Shown: positions 48,192 to 58,639 of the stretch, piece by piece | How positions within the stretch are numbered: position 1 is the first letter of the stretch | Layout: each line of letters begins with the position of its first letter | Assembly (NCBI GenBank): GCA_949358305.1 | Contig: OX442314.1 | Location: 59,839,369 to 59,903,368 of the forward strand | Origin: Strigamia acuminata | Taxonomy: Eukaryota; Arthropoda; Chilopoda; Geophilomorpha; Linotaeniidae | DNA: 64,000 nucleotides | Direction: 5' to 3' | Translations under genes and position numbers: made by a program | The notes under the pieces: model-generated | What the model saw: the letters and a program-made list of their open reading frames with translations, nothing else | Database searches by the model: none | Told to the model about the DNA's origin: nothing

Positions 48192-50812
48192 ATGGACCGT
48201 GTACCCAAAATTCACGTGTTAGAAGACTTGAACTCTTCAAGTGCAGACGGGTAAACGGCTAAACGCGCAGAAAATTGAAAATGCAATCGTAAACAAACAA
48301 ATTTAATTAATCCTTCTTCAATATTTAGCACTTCCAAGCTTAGTCTTCGAAGGAAGAGCTCGACGTCGCCTCTGAAAGCGCAAATGCTGCCGGCTTTTGT
48401 GCAGAAACTTGAGTCAGATAGACGAAAATTAAACTCTGTGGGAAGTCAGCAAATAATCTCCGTTGTGGATGATGCCTTAATGACTTTGCACATAATATCG
48501 CGCTTTGGTTCAATTTGCGATAACTACGATTACTTTGAAGAATTTTTAGGTATTTTGATGCAGTTTATTAATTAATTAATTAATTAAAAACGTAAGAAAT
48601 AGAAGTTTTAATTCACATCTTGTCTTTGGCGCATTAGGTCCAGAAATTGCAGCGGGATTTCAACATCTGTGCTTGGCATTGAAGTATTCGGACAATTACG
48701 AAAGCCCTTGCGACGAGCGAAAAGCGGCCGAAGTCGATGGCGAGTTCGTGGACAGCATGAAGGACAAGTCGAGTTCCCAAAAACTTGGAATGCATTCGGC
48801 ACCGGCGATGAAACGAATCAGCGACGTCGTCAAAACTCTGGCTCGGCTCATCCACGAGAAACGAGACGTCTACAATTCTGTGAGCACGGACAGCAAGCCT
48901 TCGCAATCGATGCTCGAACTGCTGCAGTCCGTGGAAGAATTGAGGACGTTCGTCTTCGAACGGCTGCAAACGACCGAAGCCAAAGAGAAAGAACGCATTT
49001 TCTTCTTGGAAAATTCTCCGCTCAGAGAAAAAGTTCTGAAAACGAAAATTGAAGAATTGGAGTGGGAACTTGCCTGCATTAAGTCTATGGCGGCGGAAGA
49101 GGTACAATTCAATCAAGTTCGAATTCAAATTCAAATTCAAATTTCAAACACTAAATTCTATTTGTTTGTACGCGACAACAGGTGAATCAGCTGACGGCTA
49201 AAATAACACAGTTAGAGGACGACATTGAGAAAATGGTTATGATCAGTTCCGAAGCTATTCTTCAAAGAAGGCGCGTCAGTTGTTGGCACATTGCATCACG
49301 AATAATCGCAATTAAGCTTTAAGCGGTGTGTCGTGTACATGAAATTACCAACATGGAAATTTACAAAGATTACACTGGCTGGAGTTTGGTTAACCGGGGT
49401 TTTTCGGTTTTTCATAAAATTGGGATTTTTAATTTGTTAAGAAAATTAGTCTTGTTGAACAATTTTTTTATTGTATTATTTGGGATTAAATATTTATAAT
49501 TTTTGCAAATGATAAGCATTCAAAAGAAATGAGTATTTACTAATTTAGCTGATAAACGTGGACAAAGTTTAGTGTAAAAATGTTCTCTCTGCATTTGTTG
49601 ATTTTGGATTTATTGTAGCGAAAAATGATTCAGAAACGAATATTAAATTAAATTAAATTTTGTTCACGTTTTTCAGCTAAATCAAATAAATGCTCTTGTT
49701 ATTTTGAAAGGTTATTTATTATATCTGCAAAAATTATAAATATTTATTAAAAATATATTCAATAAAAATTTGTTTAATTTTTCAGAAAAAATTAAAAAGA
49801 TTAATTTTATAACACTAAATTAAGAAAAATTAGGAAAAAATTACAAACCGAAAACTGCAGTTTTTAGAGCCGGTTTTGCGGTTTCAGTTTCATTATTAAA
49901 AACAAACCGCAGCTTTTTTCTAACATTACCGTAGTGTGTAAGTGAAAAAGCTGGTTTTTGGGTGTTTTTTTTAAATTTGTGCCCGGAATTTGAATTTTCT
50001 AGATATTTTGAAGTTTATTATTAAAATTTGGATGAATTTATAGAAATTTAAGCCAATTTCGAACATTTTGTACATCTAAAAATGCTTTTTAAGCTTGTTA
50101 TGGTTCATTTCTCATTGAAAAAATTTCCTACTCATTTATAACGACATGCCCGTTAAAAACGAGGTTTACTGGCTCTTAAAGCGGGTTCAATATGGCAACT
50201 ATTTTTTTTTAGAATGGAAACGTTTCATGAAGTTGAGGTGGAAGAAAAGTTTAGCAAAGAGAGAAAGGTGAACCTCGACTTGGACTATCAAGCTTCGTTG
50301 AGACAGTACGACATTATGCTGAATCAACATCGGAATGCAGAACTAAATCTGAGAAAGGTGAATTCAGTTCGCAATTAATTTTAAAAATTAAATTTAATAT
50401 AATAAAATAAAAAAATAAAACAGAAAAACTTCATAATCAGCGTCGAAATGGAAAATTGGATAATGAAATACGATAAAGACATCAGTGAAAGACTGGTGAG
50501 CACAAATCTCTGATTGACGTGCATTTCATTTCACGTGAGTTTGACAATTTTTATCACCAGGCCACACTCGAAACACTGAGCACCGACTACATCGACGAGA
50601 AGCAAAAATTAGTCAAAATTGAAGTTATATTTGCCCCGGTCGAAGAAGAATACAAGACACTGATAGCAGATAGAAGCGCGAAAGAGCAAAAGAAGTTGGC
50701 GGGAATGTTGAAAGATGTTAAATACTTGAATGCCGCCGTCATCATTCAAAAGTACATCCGGGGATTTTTAGCGCGAAAGAGATACAAGCAGCTCAAGAAA
50801 AAGAAGAAATAA
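48192..50812 (+). CDS. DRC10: Dynein regulatory complex protein 10 (IQCD-like), seven exons
   Basis: Exons: 48192-48250, 48329-48549, 48638-49101, 49182-49270, 50213-50357, 50424-50495, 50561-50812. All phases agree and the total is 1,302 nt (433 residues plus stop), close to the size of animal DRC10. All introns are GT-AG except the fourth, which I read as GC-AG (donor at 49271); it is also the longest (942 bp). The protein is mostly coiled coil (LYDLDYQASLRQYD-type heptads in exons 5 and 6) and ends with one IQ motif, AAVIIQKYIRGFLARKRYKQ, then a Lys-rich tail. DRC10 is a part of the nexin-dynein regulatory complex that links outer doublets in motile cilia and flagella. An X-box lies 99 bp upstream of the ATG. 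The gene converges with the dCTPase gene, with 35 bp between the stops. Assignment rests on domain order and the IQ end. Confidence 0.85.
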
Positions 50813-50847
50813 AAACATCGTTGAATCATTTAAATGGATCGCACAAT

Positions 50848-51026
50848 TTAATTGTATATCGTATACTTTTCGCTGGAACCTTTTACTAATTCTGCCGGGT
50901 ATTTGACCGCATTCTGATCGAGCTTCATCAGCGCGGCGCTCGGGAGATCAATTTTGCATTTATCGGCTAAACGAAGCAAGTCTAGAAGGACATTGCTTAG
51001 CTCTTCGCCAACGTGTGTTCTATCGT
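50848..51026 (-). CDS. DCTPP1: dCTP pyrophosphatase 1-like, last exon
   Basis: The minus strand from 51026 to the stop at 50848-50850 reads THVGEELSNVLLDLLRLADK, CKIDLPSAALMKLDQNAVKY and PAELVKGSSEKYT, the C-terminal half of the all-alpha MazG-like dCTPase (EELSDVLxYLxxLAxxxxIDLP, then KYP...KGSSxKYTE). The enzyme removes non-canonical and excess dCTP. The reading stays open above 51026 through W-TED-like sequence, but the only AG acceptor is at 51027-51028. An upstream exon may end at 51110 (TEGEVQVGLP before a CAG/GTGTCT donor; compare GEV-GLPDW), but a stop is in frame just above it. The catalytic EVGE exon is not visible in the window, so the gene is partial or degraded here. Confidence 0.7.
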
Positions 51027-51114
51027 CTTCCGTCCAATTTATCGTTGAAAAAGAAAAGCGGTTATTGATTTTAGGAATAAAAATTAATGGATAATAAAAT
51101 GAGAGACACCTGGT

Positions 51115-51751
51115 AGTCCGACTTGAACCTCACCCTCAGTTTATATTTGAAGTTGGTTGGTATAATTGGTTTTTCATACACAAGTAACTTGCGTGCAAAT
51201 TACTGTGTAACAATGTGAAGTACAAATTGCGCACAATCTGTACCGTGTTTCATATTCTGAGCAAATTGCTTACGATTTGCTAAAGCAAATAAAACATCTC
51301 GTTTTGATTGTGGTGAATAAATTACTTATAATTTATCACCACAAATCATTTCCGGTTCAGCGTATTGACATGTTGAGCGAAATTACCAATAAGCAAATTG
51401 TTTCCAATTTACCTGTTTGGACTCCGGTGAAACTGAAATGTACAAAATATTAGCATGTCGTGATACCTTTTCACCAAGCTTATCGGCAGCCTTGGCTTAC
51501 GGTATCTGGCACGAGTTAATGAACACATGATGAGCAAATATCACACCCAAGGGAACCTTTCCCGGGACCCGGATACAATCTCCTCACGTTCACTCCGACC
51601 AGCATCGTTCAGCCGGACACAGTGGCATTATTGCACCCATCTCTGAGTCAAGTGTGCTACCAAAGCAGATCCAATGGACAACTCAACAACCATGGCGATA
51701 ATGTGACGACACACTAACCCAAGACAACCATGGCAATAAAGAATGTCTATC
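51115..51751. other. No gene seen
   Basis: The sequence has several short inverted segments around ATTTGC and TTATAATTTATCACCAC (51310-51360). It may be the non-coding end of the BEL/Pao relic, but I cannot show this. Confidence 0.4.
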
Positions 51752-52129
51752 CTAAACTGTGTATCTCTGTGTATTGTATTTGATCGTGAATATTGTCCAA
51801 ACGCCCCAAGGTCCCCCCTTGTTGTAACACATGTGAACAATGTGATGTATAATTTTGAAGTCACGTCGCTGGCTGTCAGTTAGTGCCTTGACCCCCAAAG
51901 TCGATTTCACATACTCTGAATGGTGGCTTGGCAATACTTGGTCGCCCGGAAGTGGCGAATGAATCTCCGTTGCAGGTTTGTTTCGTATCTTCTTGCATGC
52001 GAGGCATTTTTTCAATAAATGTTTTATCGTTCTTCGTGTTTGCAAAATCCAGTATTTGTTCCTCAAATTTGTGAAAATGATATTCGACCCCAAATGTAAC
52101 AATTTCTCATGCGCGTTAACTATAAGCAA
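51752..52129 (-). pseudogene. BEL/Pao integrase zinc-finger relic
   Basis: From 52129 on the minus strand: HEKLLHLGSNIIFTNLRNKY, WILQTRRTIKHLLKKCLACKK, then PATEIHSPLPGDQV. This is the HHCC finger and following Pro-Leu-Pro segment characteristic of BEL/Pao integrases (HxGxxxTLxxLRxxYWIxxxRxxxKxxxxxCxxC). The DDE core is missing or scrambled downstream. Confidence 0.65.
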
Positions 52130-52199
52130 ACGTGTGACAATTCACAATAAAATGGAGAATGAAATTTGTGGAAAATGCCACCTTTCGGTATTACCGTTT

Positions 52200-52451
52200 A
52201 TTTGATTGTTTGTCTTTTGTCTGCTTCTTGCTGGCAAGTGTGGCGGTAACTGTACCGTAGGAATGATCCTTCTAGGCTACCATACGTAGATGTAGTAAAG
52301 CGTAAAGATTCGTTCTGTCGAGAACGATGCCCATGATTCACGTCTGTAAACCCCGTAGCCACGAAACAGACAATGGACTTGACGGATGCGATAACTCCGC
52401 TCGGAAAAATCACTCCTGAATCGTACGTATAATTTCCTCAGATGTTTAAGC
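52200..52451 (+). repeat. Dispersed repeat copy 2, part left of element C
   Basis: Matches 41050-41305 closely. It is interrupted at TAAGC (52447-52451) by element C and resumes at 56830. Confidence 0.8.
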
Positions 52452-52579
52452 TGGAGTATATTGATTGTAACGCCATCTAGTGTTCTTGTATTGAGATTAT
52501 GTATCTGTGTTCGTGATTAAAACTTGTCAACTTTGCAACCATCATGGAGTTCACTGCCTCGTGATTTCGGTATATTACA
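52452..52579 (+). mobile_element. 5' LTR of element C
   Basis: 128 bp, TGGAGTATATTG...GGTATATTACA. Unusually short for a gypsy LTR. The primer site follows after two nt. Confidence 0.93.
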
Positions 52580-52581
52580 AT

Positions 52582-52592
52582 TGGCGACGAGG
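52582..52592 (+). promoter_or_regulatory. Primer binding site, tRNA-Ser type
   Basis: TGGCGACGAGG is complementary to the 3' end of a tRNA-Ser ending CCTCGTCGCCA, as in Mag-clade elements. It starts two nt after the LTR. Confidence 0.7.
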
Positions 52593-52650
52593 TCAAAATT
52601 TTGTGTGTGAAAGGTGCATTTTGGACAATTTATTTCAATTTGGATCAACC

Positions 52651-55623
52651 ATGGCTCAATTCATTGGACAGTTATCTGAGTATGATGTCAACTCAGACTG
52701 GGACATGTATGTGGAGCAATTGGAGCAACTTTTTGAACTGAATGCAATTGAAGACAAGAAAGTGGCTATTTTATTGGGAACAATTGGATCACATGGCTAC
52801 AAAATGCTGAGGGATTTATGTGCACCTGATTTGCCAAAAACCAAGACTTATGAGGAATTGGTTACATTAATGCATGACCACCAGAAACCGAAACCAATGG
52901 TTGCTGCTGAGAGGTTTAGATTCTTTAGAACTACTCAATTGGACACTGAATCAGTAAGTGCATTTGTTATCAAGTTGAAAGCAGCTGCAGAATTTTGCGA
53001 ATTTGGACAACAATTGAATGATTATTTACGCGATCAATTTATTAACGGATTGAGATTTGAAAACGTGCAGCGCCATCTGTTGACGGTGAAGGGACTCACA
53101 TTTCAAAAAGCAACTGAGACTGCGCTCAGCATGGACACGGCATCAAAGGAAGTGCAGAAGTTTCATTCTAAGACTGAAAATAAGGACAATACTGTGCACA
53201 AAATTCAGGACAATAAATCGGGGTTTTATAAAAAAGGTAAAACTGATTTTAAAAAGAAATTTTCAAATTTTCAGGATCACTCATCTGGCCAAAAATCTGA
53301 TGGAAATAAGCAACGCAGATGCTATGCGTGTGGTTCACCAGATCATTTTCGTGATAAATGCAGATTTAAGGATTCTGATTGCCACAACTGTGGTCAGAAA
53401 GGACATATTCGCAAATTTTGCCATGTGCGGTCAACATCTCATCAGCTCAATCAGCCAAGCAGGGACAGAGGTGGAGCATCATCGGGCAAGCAGCCTGCAG
53501 CGAATTCCGTGCGTGTTGATGATGATATTTTTGTGCCATTCCACCGTGTTTGCCACGTGCGTGACACCATCGTGGATCCTGTATTTGTTGACGTGAACAT
53601 TGAAGGAGTCAATTTAGCCATGGAAGTTGACAGTGGATCTTCACTCACATTAATTGATGAACAATGTTTTAATACTCATTTTTCTAAATTTAAGTTAAAT
53701 GCTTCTCCAGTTCGCCTGCGTGCGTTCACTGGTGAATTGTTATCACTTTTGGGGGTATTTGGGGTATCAGTGTTTTTTCAGGGTGCCCATTACTCTGTCC
53801 AATTGCATGTTGTTGAGGGAATGAAGGGGTCGTTACTGGGTAGGGATTGGTTGGACACTTTTGGGTTGTTGAAATCAATTCGGGGTTTAGTTAGTGAGCC
53901 CAAACAAGTGAATGCAGTTGATGGGGTTTTGCCTTCTCCACCACTTGATTTAGCTAGTGCAAAAGTACAACTTGAGGAAATTTTGGCAAGTCATAAGACT
54001 GTTTTTAGTGGGGGTATTGGTCAGTGTAAGGGGGTACAATTGCACATACCTGTTGACAAAAATTTTCAACCAATTTTTCTGCCAGCACGTAACCCGCCAC
54101 TAGCCTTACGAGCTAAAATGGAGGCTGAGATTGATCGTCTTGTTGAAGCAGGGGTTCTGGAACCGGTTCAGCATGCCCGGTGGGCTACACCGGTCACTCC
54201 AGTGGAAAAATCCGATGGAACAGTTAAATTGGCGGGACTGTATAATTTAACAGTGAACAAGGCACTGCCTAAAGTGGTTTACCCACTTCCACGTTTTGAG
54301 CAAATCACAAGCACACTGGCGGATGGTGAGTATTTTTCAACTTTTGATTTTTCGGATGCGTATAATCAGTGGGAACTTGATCAGGAGTCACAGGAGGTTA
54401 TGGTTATCAATACGCATAAGGGTTTATTTTTGGTGAAAAGATTGTTTTATGGGGTTTCGTGTGCGCCCGCATTGTTTCAACAGTCAATGGAACAGTTGGT
54501 CAAACCAGTTGTGAAGACCCAACCTTTTTTGGATGATGTGTGTGCCACTGGTCGCTCAGTTCCTGAGCATCTCAAGGTAGTTGATCATTTGCTCACAATT
54601 TTTGAGGAAAAAAATTTGCGGTTGAATGCAAGGAAATGCAAATTTTTTCAAGATAAGGTTAAATTTTTGGGTCATGTGTTTTCAAAGGATGGATATGCGC
54701 CGATTCCAGCACGCATTGATGGTCTGGTTAAGGCAGCTACACCGAAGAATGCAGGTGAATTGCATACGTACATTGGCATGATAAATTATTATGCTCGGTT
54801 TTTGCCGAACTTAGCCACTGTTTTGGAACCACTTTATTATTTGTTGCGACAAGGGGTGGTGTGGCGTTGGGGCAAGCAACAGGAACAAGCTATTGACGGG
54901 GTGAGGAAATTATTGGCTAGTGCCACATTTTTGGTACATTTTGACCCGTCAAAGCAAACGGTTTTGACCGTGGATGCATCTCCTTTTGGAGTAGGCGCGC
55001 AGTTATCCCAAGAGGATGAATTGGGTCGGAAACAAACAGTTGCCGTTGCGAGTGGTCTTTTGAATGCGGCTCAGCGCAATTATTCGCAGACAGATCGTGA
55101 GGGGTTTGCAATAATCTTTGGAGTTAAGAAATTCCACCATTATTTGTATGGGCACAATTTTATTTTGGAAACCGACCACAAGCCTTTAGTTTCAATTCTT
55201 GGGGATAAGCGCGGATGCAATGAAATTGTGGCGGCTAGATTGCAACGCTGGTGCGTATTTTTAAATGCGTATAATTTTCAGATTAGGCACATTGCTGGCA
55301 AGAGTAATGTGGTAGCGGATGGGTTGTCACGGTTAGCGATTAATAATGTTGATTTTGATGACTCCGACATTCCGTTACATGCCGTTTTCCGTGCACAATT
55401 AGAATCGATGCCTATTTCTGCGGTTGTAGTTAGGAAACGGACTTTGGAGGATTCTATTTTAGCTAGAGTTTTGCTTTTAGTGCGTGAGGGGTGGCCCTCG
55501 GGAACTATTGAAGTGGATCTTGCGCCTTGGCATCGGGTTAGGAAGCAGTTATCAGTAGAGGACGATTGTTGTTTTACAATGACAGGGTTGTTGTACCTAA
55601 GGTGCTACAGAGCAGTATTTTGA
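52651..55623 (+). CDS. gag-pol: Gag-Pol of element C: Gag, protease, RT, RNase H
   Basis: 990 residues from the ATG at 52651 (AACCATGG context); the frame is open further up into the LTR, but without a good start. Gag capsid-type domain in the first 190 residues (MAQFIGQLSEYDVNSDWDMY), two CCHC knuckles at about 224-237 and 245-258 (CYACGSPDHFRDKC, CHNCGQKGHIRKFC), protease DSGSS with D327, reverse transcriptase with FLDD at 626-629, RNase H with TVDASPFGVG (D775). Gag and Pol are fused in one frame, as in Mag elements. The frame ends at 55623, just ahead of the integrase finger, because of a single-base shift around 55566-55580. Confidence 0.93.
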   Translation: MAQFIGQLSEYDVNSDWDMYVEQLEQLFELNAIEDKKVAILLGTIGSHGYKMLRDLCAPDLPKTKTYEELVTLMHDHQKPKPMVAAERFRFFRTTQLDTESVSAFVIKLKAAAEFCEFGQQLNDYLRDQFINGLRFENVQRHLLTVKGLTFQKATETALSMDTASKEVQKFHSKTENKDNTVHKIQDNKSGFYKKGKTDFKKKFSNFQDHSSGQKSDGNKQRRCYACGSPDHFRDKCRFKDSDCHNCGQKGHIRKFCHVRSTSHQLNQPSRDRGGASSGKQPAANSVRVDDDIFVPFHRVCHVRDTIVDPVFVDVNIEGVNLAMEVDSGSSLTLIDEQCFNTHFSKFKLNASPVRLRAFTGELLSLLGVFGVSVFFQGAHYSVQLHVVEGMKGSLLGRDWLDTFGLLKSIRGLVSEPKQVNAVDGVLPSPPLDLASAKVQLEEILASHKTVFSGGIGQCKGVQLHIPVDKNFQPIFLPARNPPLALRAKMEAEIDRLVEAGVLEPVQHARWATPVTPVEKSDGTVKLAGLYNLTVNKALPKVVYPLPRFEQITSTLADGEYFSTFDFSDAYNQWELDQESQEVMVINTHKGLFLVKRLFYGVSCAPALFQQSMEQLVKPVVKTQPFLDDVCATGRSVPEHLKVVDHLLTIFEEKNLRLNARKCKFFQDKVKFLGHVFSKDGYAPIPARIDGLVKAATPKNAGELHTYIGMINYYARFLPNLATVLEPLYYLLRQGVVWRWGKQQEQAIDGVRKLLASATFLVHFDPSKQTVLTVDASPFGVGAQLSQEDELGRKQTVAVASGLLNAAQRNYSQTDREGFAIIFGVKKFHHYLYGHNFILETDHKPLVSILGDKRGCNEIVAARLQRWCVFLNAYNFQIRHIAGKSNVVADGLSRLAINNVDFDDSDIPLHAVFRAQLESMPISAVVVRKRTLEDSILARVLLLVREGWPSGTIEVDLAPWHRVRKQLSVEDDCCFTMTGLLYLRCYRAVF

Positions 55624-56678
55624 CAGAGTTACATTCTGGACATCCGGGGGTGGTCAAAATGAAATTATTGGCCAGGTCAATTTGCTGGTGGCCCCGCATG
55701 GATTCAGATATTGAGCGAATGGTCAGGGAGTGTGAATTGTGTCAAATCAATTTACCGGCTCCGGCTCGTGAGCGTAATGTAGCATGGCCAACGCCTGCAG
55801 AGGCATGGGGGCGAATTCATGTAGACTTCGCTGGGCCCTTCTTTTGTCACATGTTTATTTTGTGTGTGGATGCAAAATCCAAATGGCCGGAAATTGTTAT
55901 GATGAAGGGTACGACAGCACGTGACACGATTGAGGTATTTGAGGAATGGTTTTCTAGGCATGGTCTACCTTTGCATGTACATTCAGACTGTGGACCACAG
56001 TTCACAAGCGAGGAGTTTGTTCAATTTTTGGCAATGAATGGGGTGCGTCAGTCCCGTTCGCCACCTTACCATCCAGCGACGAATGGGGCTGTGGAAGGGT
56101 TTGTTGGTACTTTCAAGACAGGAATGAAGAAGTTTATGGCTGAGCATGGAAACATTAAGCGTGCGTTGCGCCAGTTTTTGTCTAGTTATCGTACCACTCC
56201 TCATTGTACTACTTTGGTGACTCCAGATGCGTTATTCAGGGAGAAGGAGATGCGTACGAGGTTACATTTATTACGACCTAGGCGAGAGGACGAGTTGTCC
56301 ACTCCAGTGGTGCGTAGAAAGTTTTCGATTGATGATTTGATTTATGCCAGAGACTACAGAAGTAGTAGTCGATGGATTGCGGGAAAAATATTTAAGTTGT
56401 TATCACCTGTAACTTATTTAGTTCAATTGCATAATGGGGTATTTTGGAAGCGTCATGCTGATCAATTGCGTGGCCGAGTTGTACAATCTTTGAATGGTTC
56501 TAGTTCTTTTCAAGTTGAGGAGGACTGGGAACCTGGGAATGGAAATTGTGTTGTTGGTTCTGGTAATGAGAGTTCTGGGGTTGAACAGGATGCTGGAAAT
56601 GATCCTGTAGTTGCACCTAGGCGATCAACTCGTGTTCGTCGTCCCCCAGCTCATCTCAGAGATTTTATTAGGGATTAA
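55566..56678 (+). CDS. pol: Integrase part of element C, in a shifted frame
   Basis: This continues Pol in the -1 (or +2) frame, overlapping the first ORF by 58 nt; the ATG at its start is not a real initiation site. HHCC finger (LHSGHPGVVKM, ending CELCQINL), catalytic Asp in HVDFAGPF, Asp in HSDCGPQFTS, and Glu in HPATNGAVEGFVGTFK. The C-terminal domain reads RWIAGKIFKLLSPVTYLVQL. All catalytic residues are present. No canonical slippery heptamer is seen at the junction, so this is probably a mutation or a sequence error. Confidence 0.88.
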   Translation: MLFYNDRVVVPKVLQSSILTELHSGHPGVVKMKLLARSICWWPRMDSDIERMVRECELCQINLPAPARERNVAWPTPAEAWGRIHVDFAGPFFCHMFILCVDAKSKWPEIVMMKGTTARDTIEVFEEWFSRHGLPLHVHSDCGPQFTSEEFVQFLAMNGVRQSRSPPYHPATNGAVEGFVGTFKTGMKKFMAEHGNIKRALRQFLSSYRTTPHCTTLVTPDALFREKEMRTRLHLLRPRREDELSTPVVRRKFSIDDLIYARDYRSSSRWIAGKIFKLLSPVTYLVQLHNGVFWKRHADQLRGRVVQSLNGSSSFQVEEDWEPGNGNCVVGSGNESSGVEQDAGNDPVVAPRRSTRVRRPPAHLRDFIRD

Positions 56679-56701
56679 GTGTTTGTCTGAGGGGGAAGAG
56701 T

Positions 56702-56829
56702 TGGAGTATATTGATTGTAACGCCATCTAGTGTTCTTGTATTGAGATTATGTATCTGTGTTCGTGATTAAAACTTGTCAACTTTGCAACCATCATGGAGT
56801 TCACTGCCTCGTGATTTCGGTATATTACA
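56702..56829 (+). mobile_element. 3' LTR of element C
   Basis: 128 bp, no visible difference from the 5' LTR. It is preceded by the purine-rich GAGGGGGAAGAGT (about 56689-56701), the likely polypurine tract. Confidence 0.93.
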
Positions 56830-58025
56830 TAAGCACGAGTTGTTTTTGTTGTGTTGTGTGTGTTAGTTTGGCTGTGTTCACTTCTGCCCCAGTGTTTGCC
56901 ATTGTTAGTGGTATTTTTACCTTTAAAACTAACAAGTAAGCGCCTAATTTTTGGATCTATGAAATGCACATCTCCCGTAAACTTTAATCGTATTTGTTTT
57001 ATTTATTTAATTATTTTTATTTATTTCAGTGTCTCAGCCGCCTGTTTTTCGGCAGGAAATTTTTGGATGCGATCGAAACCGTCTGCAGTTTGCAAAGACC
57101 AGTCTTGGATCGTTTTCGCTGTTCGCGCTCATCGCGAGAAATATCTGTTTGAAACCCCGTACACGTTTTATTTTATTTATTAATAATCTTGCATCTATTC
57201 GGCAAATCTGCAGTTTTTTGGTTGTTTTCAATACTTAAATGATTTTATCATTAATTCCGGCTTTTTTTTTTTTAAATTTTCAGTATTCTCGACGTTATCG
57301 ATTGGTATGGCTCGAAAATGTGGTTATCCTTTTGAGACCAAGTCACATTTACTCAGTTTATCAGATGAATGTAAATCGAATTTTCTGGAAAATTTAGGAT
57401 GTAAACGTGCCTATTTTGGGCAGTTATAAAAACAAAATGCCGATTCTTACTGGTATCAACTTGCTAATGGTAAAAATTATCTTCAATTCGTTATTCTAGA
57501 TAACAGGGATCGACAAAACTAAAAATAACTCACGCCCAGCAAGAATATTTGGGCGCCTTGGTGCTCTGTGTTCGTCGACCCCTGTCAGAGAACACCATTT
57601 TTCTAAATCTCGTAAGTAGCATGTGATTGGTTGCTGAAACTTGTCATTCCAGCAAAAACCCGTGCTGATAATTGTCAAAAGCCAATAACTGTTGATGTTG
57701 ATTTGTTAGGGGGTGTAAAATCCAACTCTCTACCTCCACGTGGTCACCCCTGGATAAACTGAGCACACGACTTGTCTTGGTGGAACCAGAAGAGAGCTCT
57801 GGTCATTTACAAATTTCTGACTCATCTTCTAGTTGTCTTGTAAGCCCACCTTCAATAAGGATTGTGGCATTTACAACTCTCATTGCATTGTAAGCCCCCA
57901 TTTCTTTCATGAATGTGGCATTTACAACTCTCATTGCATTGTAAGTCCCCATTTCTTTCATGAATGTGGCATTTTATATGAGTTAACATTCTTCCATGAG
58001 AGTGGCATTTAAATGACTGTATAAA
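56830..58025 (+). repeat. Dispersed repeat copy 2, part right of element C
   Basis: This resumes with TAAGCACGAGTTG and follows copy 1 (41300-42510) throughout: TTTATTTCAG acceptor-like site near 57027, the MARKCG frame at 57305, the core at 57713-57811, and 40-60-bp tandem units (CATTTCTTTCATGAATGTGG) to about 58020. Confidence 0.8.
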
Positions 58026-58029
58026 CAGA

Positions 58030-58630
58030 TTTGTTTTGCCTCGTTTCATCACATTTGAATTCGGTGATTTAGCCACGAGATTTCATTACAATTTTGCCAA
58101 ATTTCACGCTACGAGCCACGATACATTGTTATAAATAAGAGTTAACACTGAGAATTGAGTTGAATCGAACGGAGTTTTATCCACAATCTTTAATTCGTTA
58201 AACTAGCTTGGGAAATTTGAGAATTTGAAAGTTGAATTCGGGCTTTCCAATTTTCCGTTTTCCGTTTTCCAGGCGAAATGGGCAAAATGTCGTGGTTTCT
58301 GATGGCAATTTTATTTAATATCTGTCAAATTAAATGAGGTACCCGAAAAATGAGTGAGTGTTCACATAACATGACACAACAATAAACATGGATGACATTA
58401 GCTAGATTGATTAATTCTGCTCCATTTGATGACAAATCATTGACGAGCTTGCTCGAGATTTTAATTCCTTGCTTCTTAGTGGCAGTTTTCAGTGTTAGAG
58501 TCCAAGGAGAACTGATCTTCTTGGATTTCGTTTGCTATATAGAAAGATTCTATTCCCCCATTCAGTCTAGTTAAACATCCCATGATGTCACAGTGGCCAA
58601 CCGCCATTTGTGGACGATTTATTGCACTAA
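58030..58630. other. No gene supported
   Basis: A TATA-like sequence (58130-58140) and a short frame after TTTTCCAG (58272) encoding a hydrophobic peptide are the only notable points. Neither is enough for a gene call. Confidence 0.4.
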
Positions 58631-58639
58631 AAACTAAAT

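Larger units (their letters stand above)
52452..56829 (+). mobile_element. Complete Ty3/gypsy (Mag-like) element C, 4.4 kb
   Basis: Two 128-bp LTRs (52452-52579 and 56702-56829), which look identical, flank one gag-pol region. TAAGC is duplicated on both sides (52447-52451 and 56830-56834). The uninterrupted repeat copy at 41050-42530 shows the empty site. The element is recent by LTR identity but carries one frame break ahead of integrase. Confidence 0.95.

Noticed and set aside
51027-51110. U12-type (AC-ending) intron in the dCTPase gene
   Set aside because: The donor is GTGTCT, not a U12 donor, and the branch-like TTCCTAAAA is too far from the end.
57840-58020. Regular 40-60-bp repeats resembling a CRISPR array
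   Set aside because: Eukaryotic context, diverged repeats, no spacer pattern, and the same units recur beside the core at other loci; they are minisatellite units of a dispersed element.
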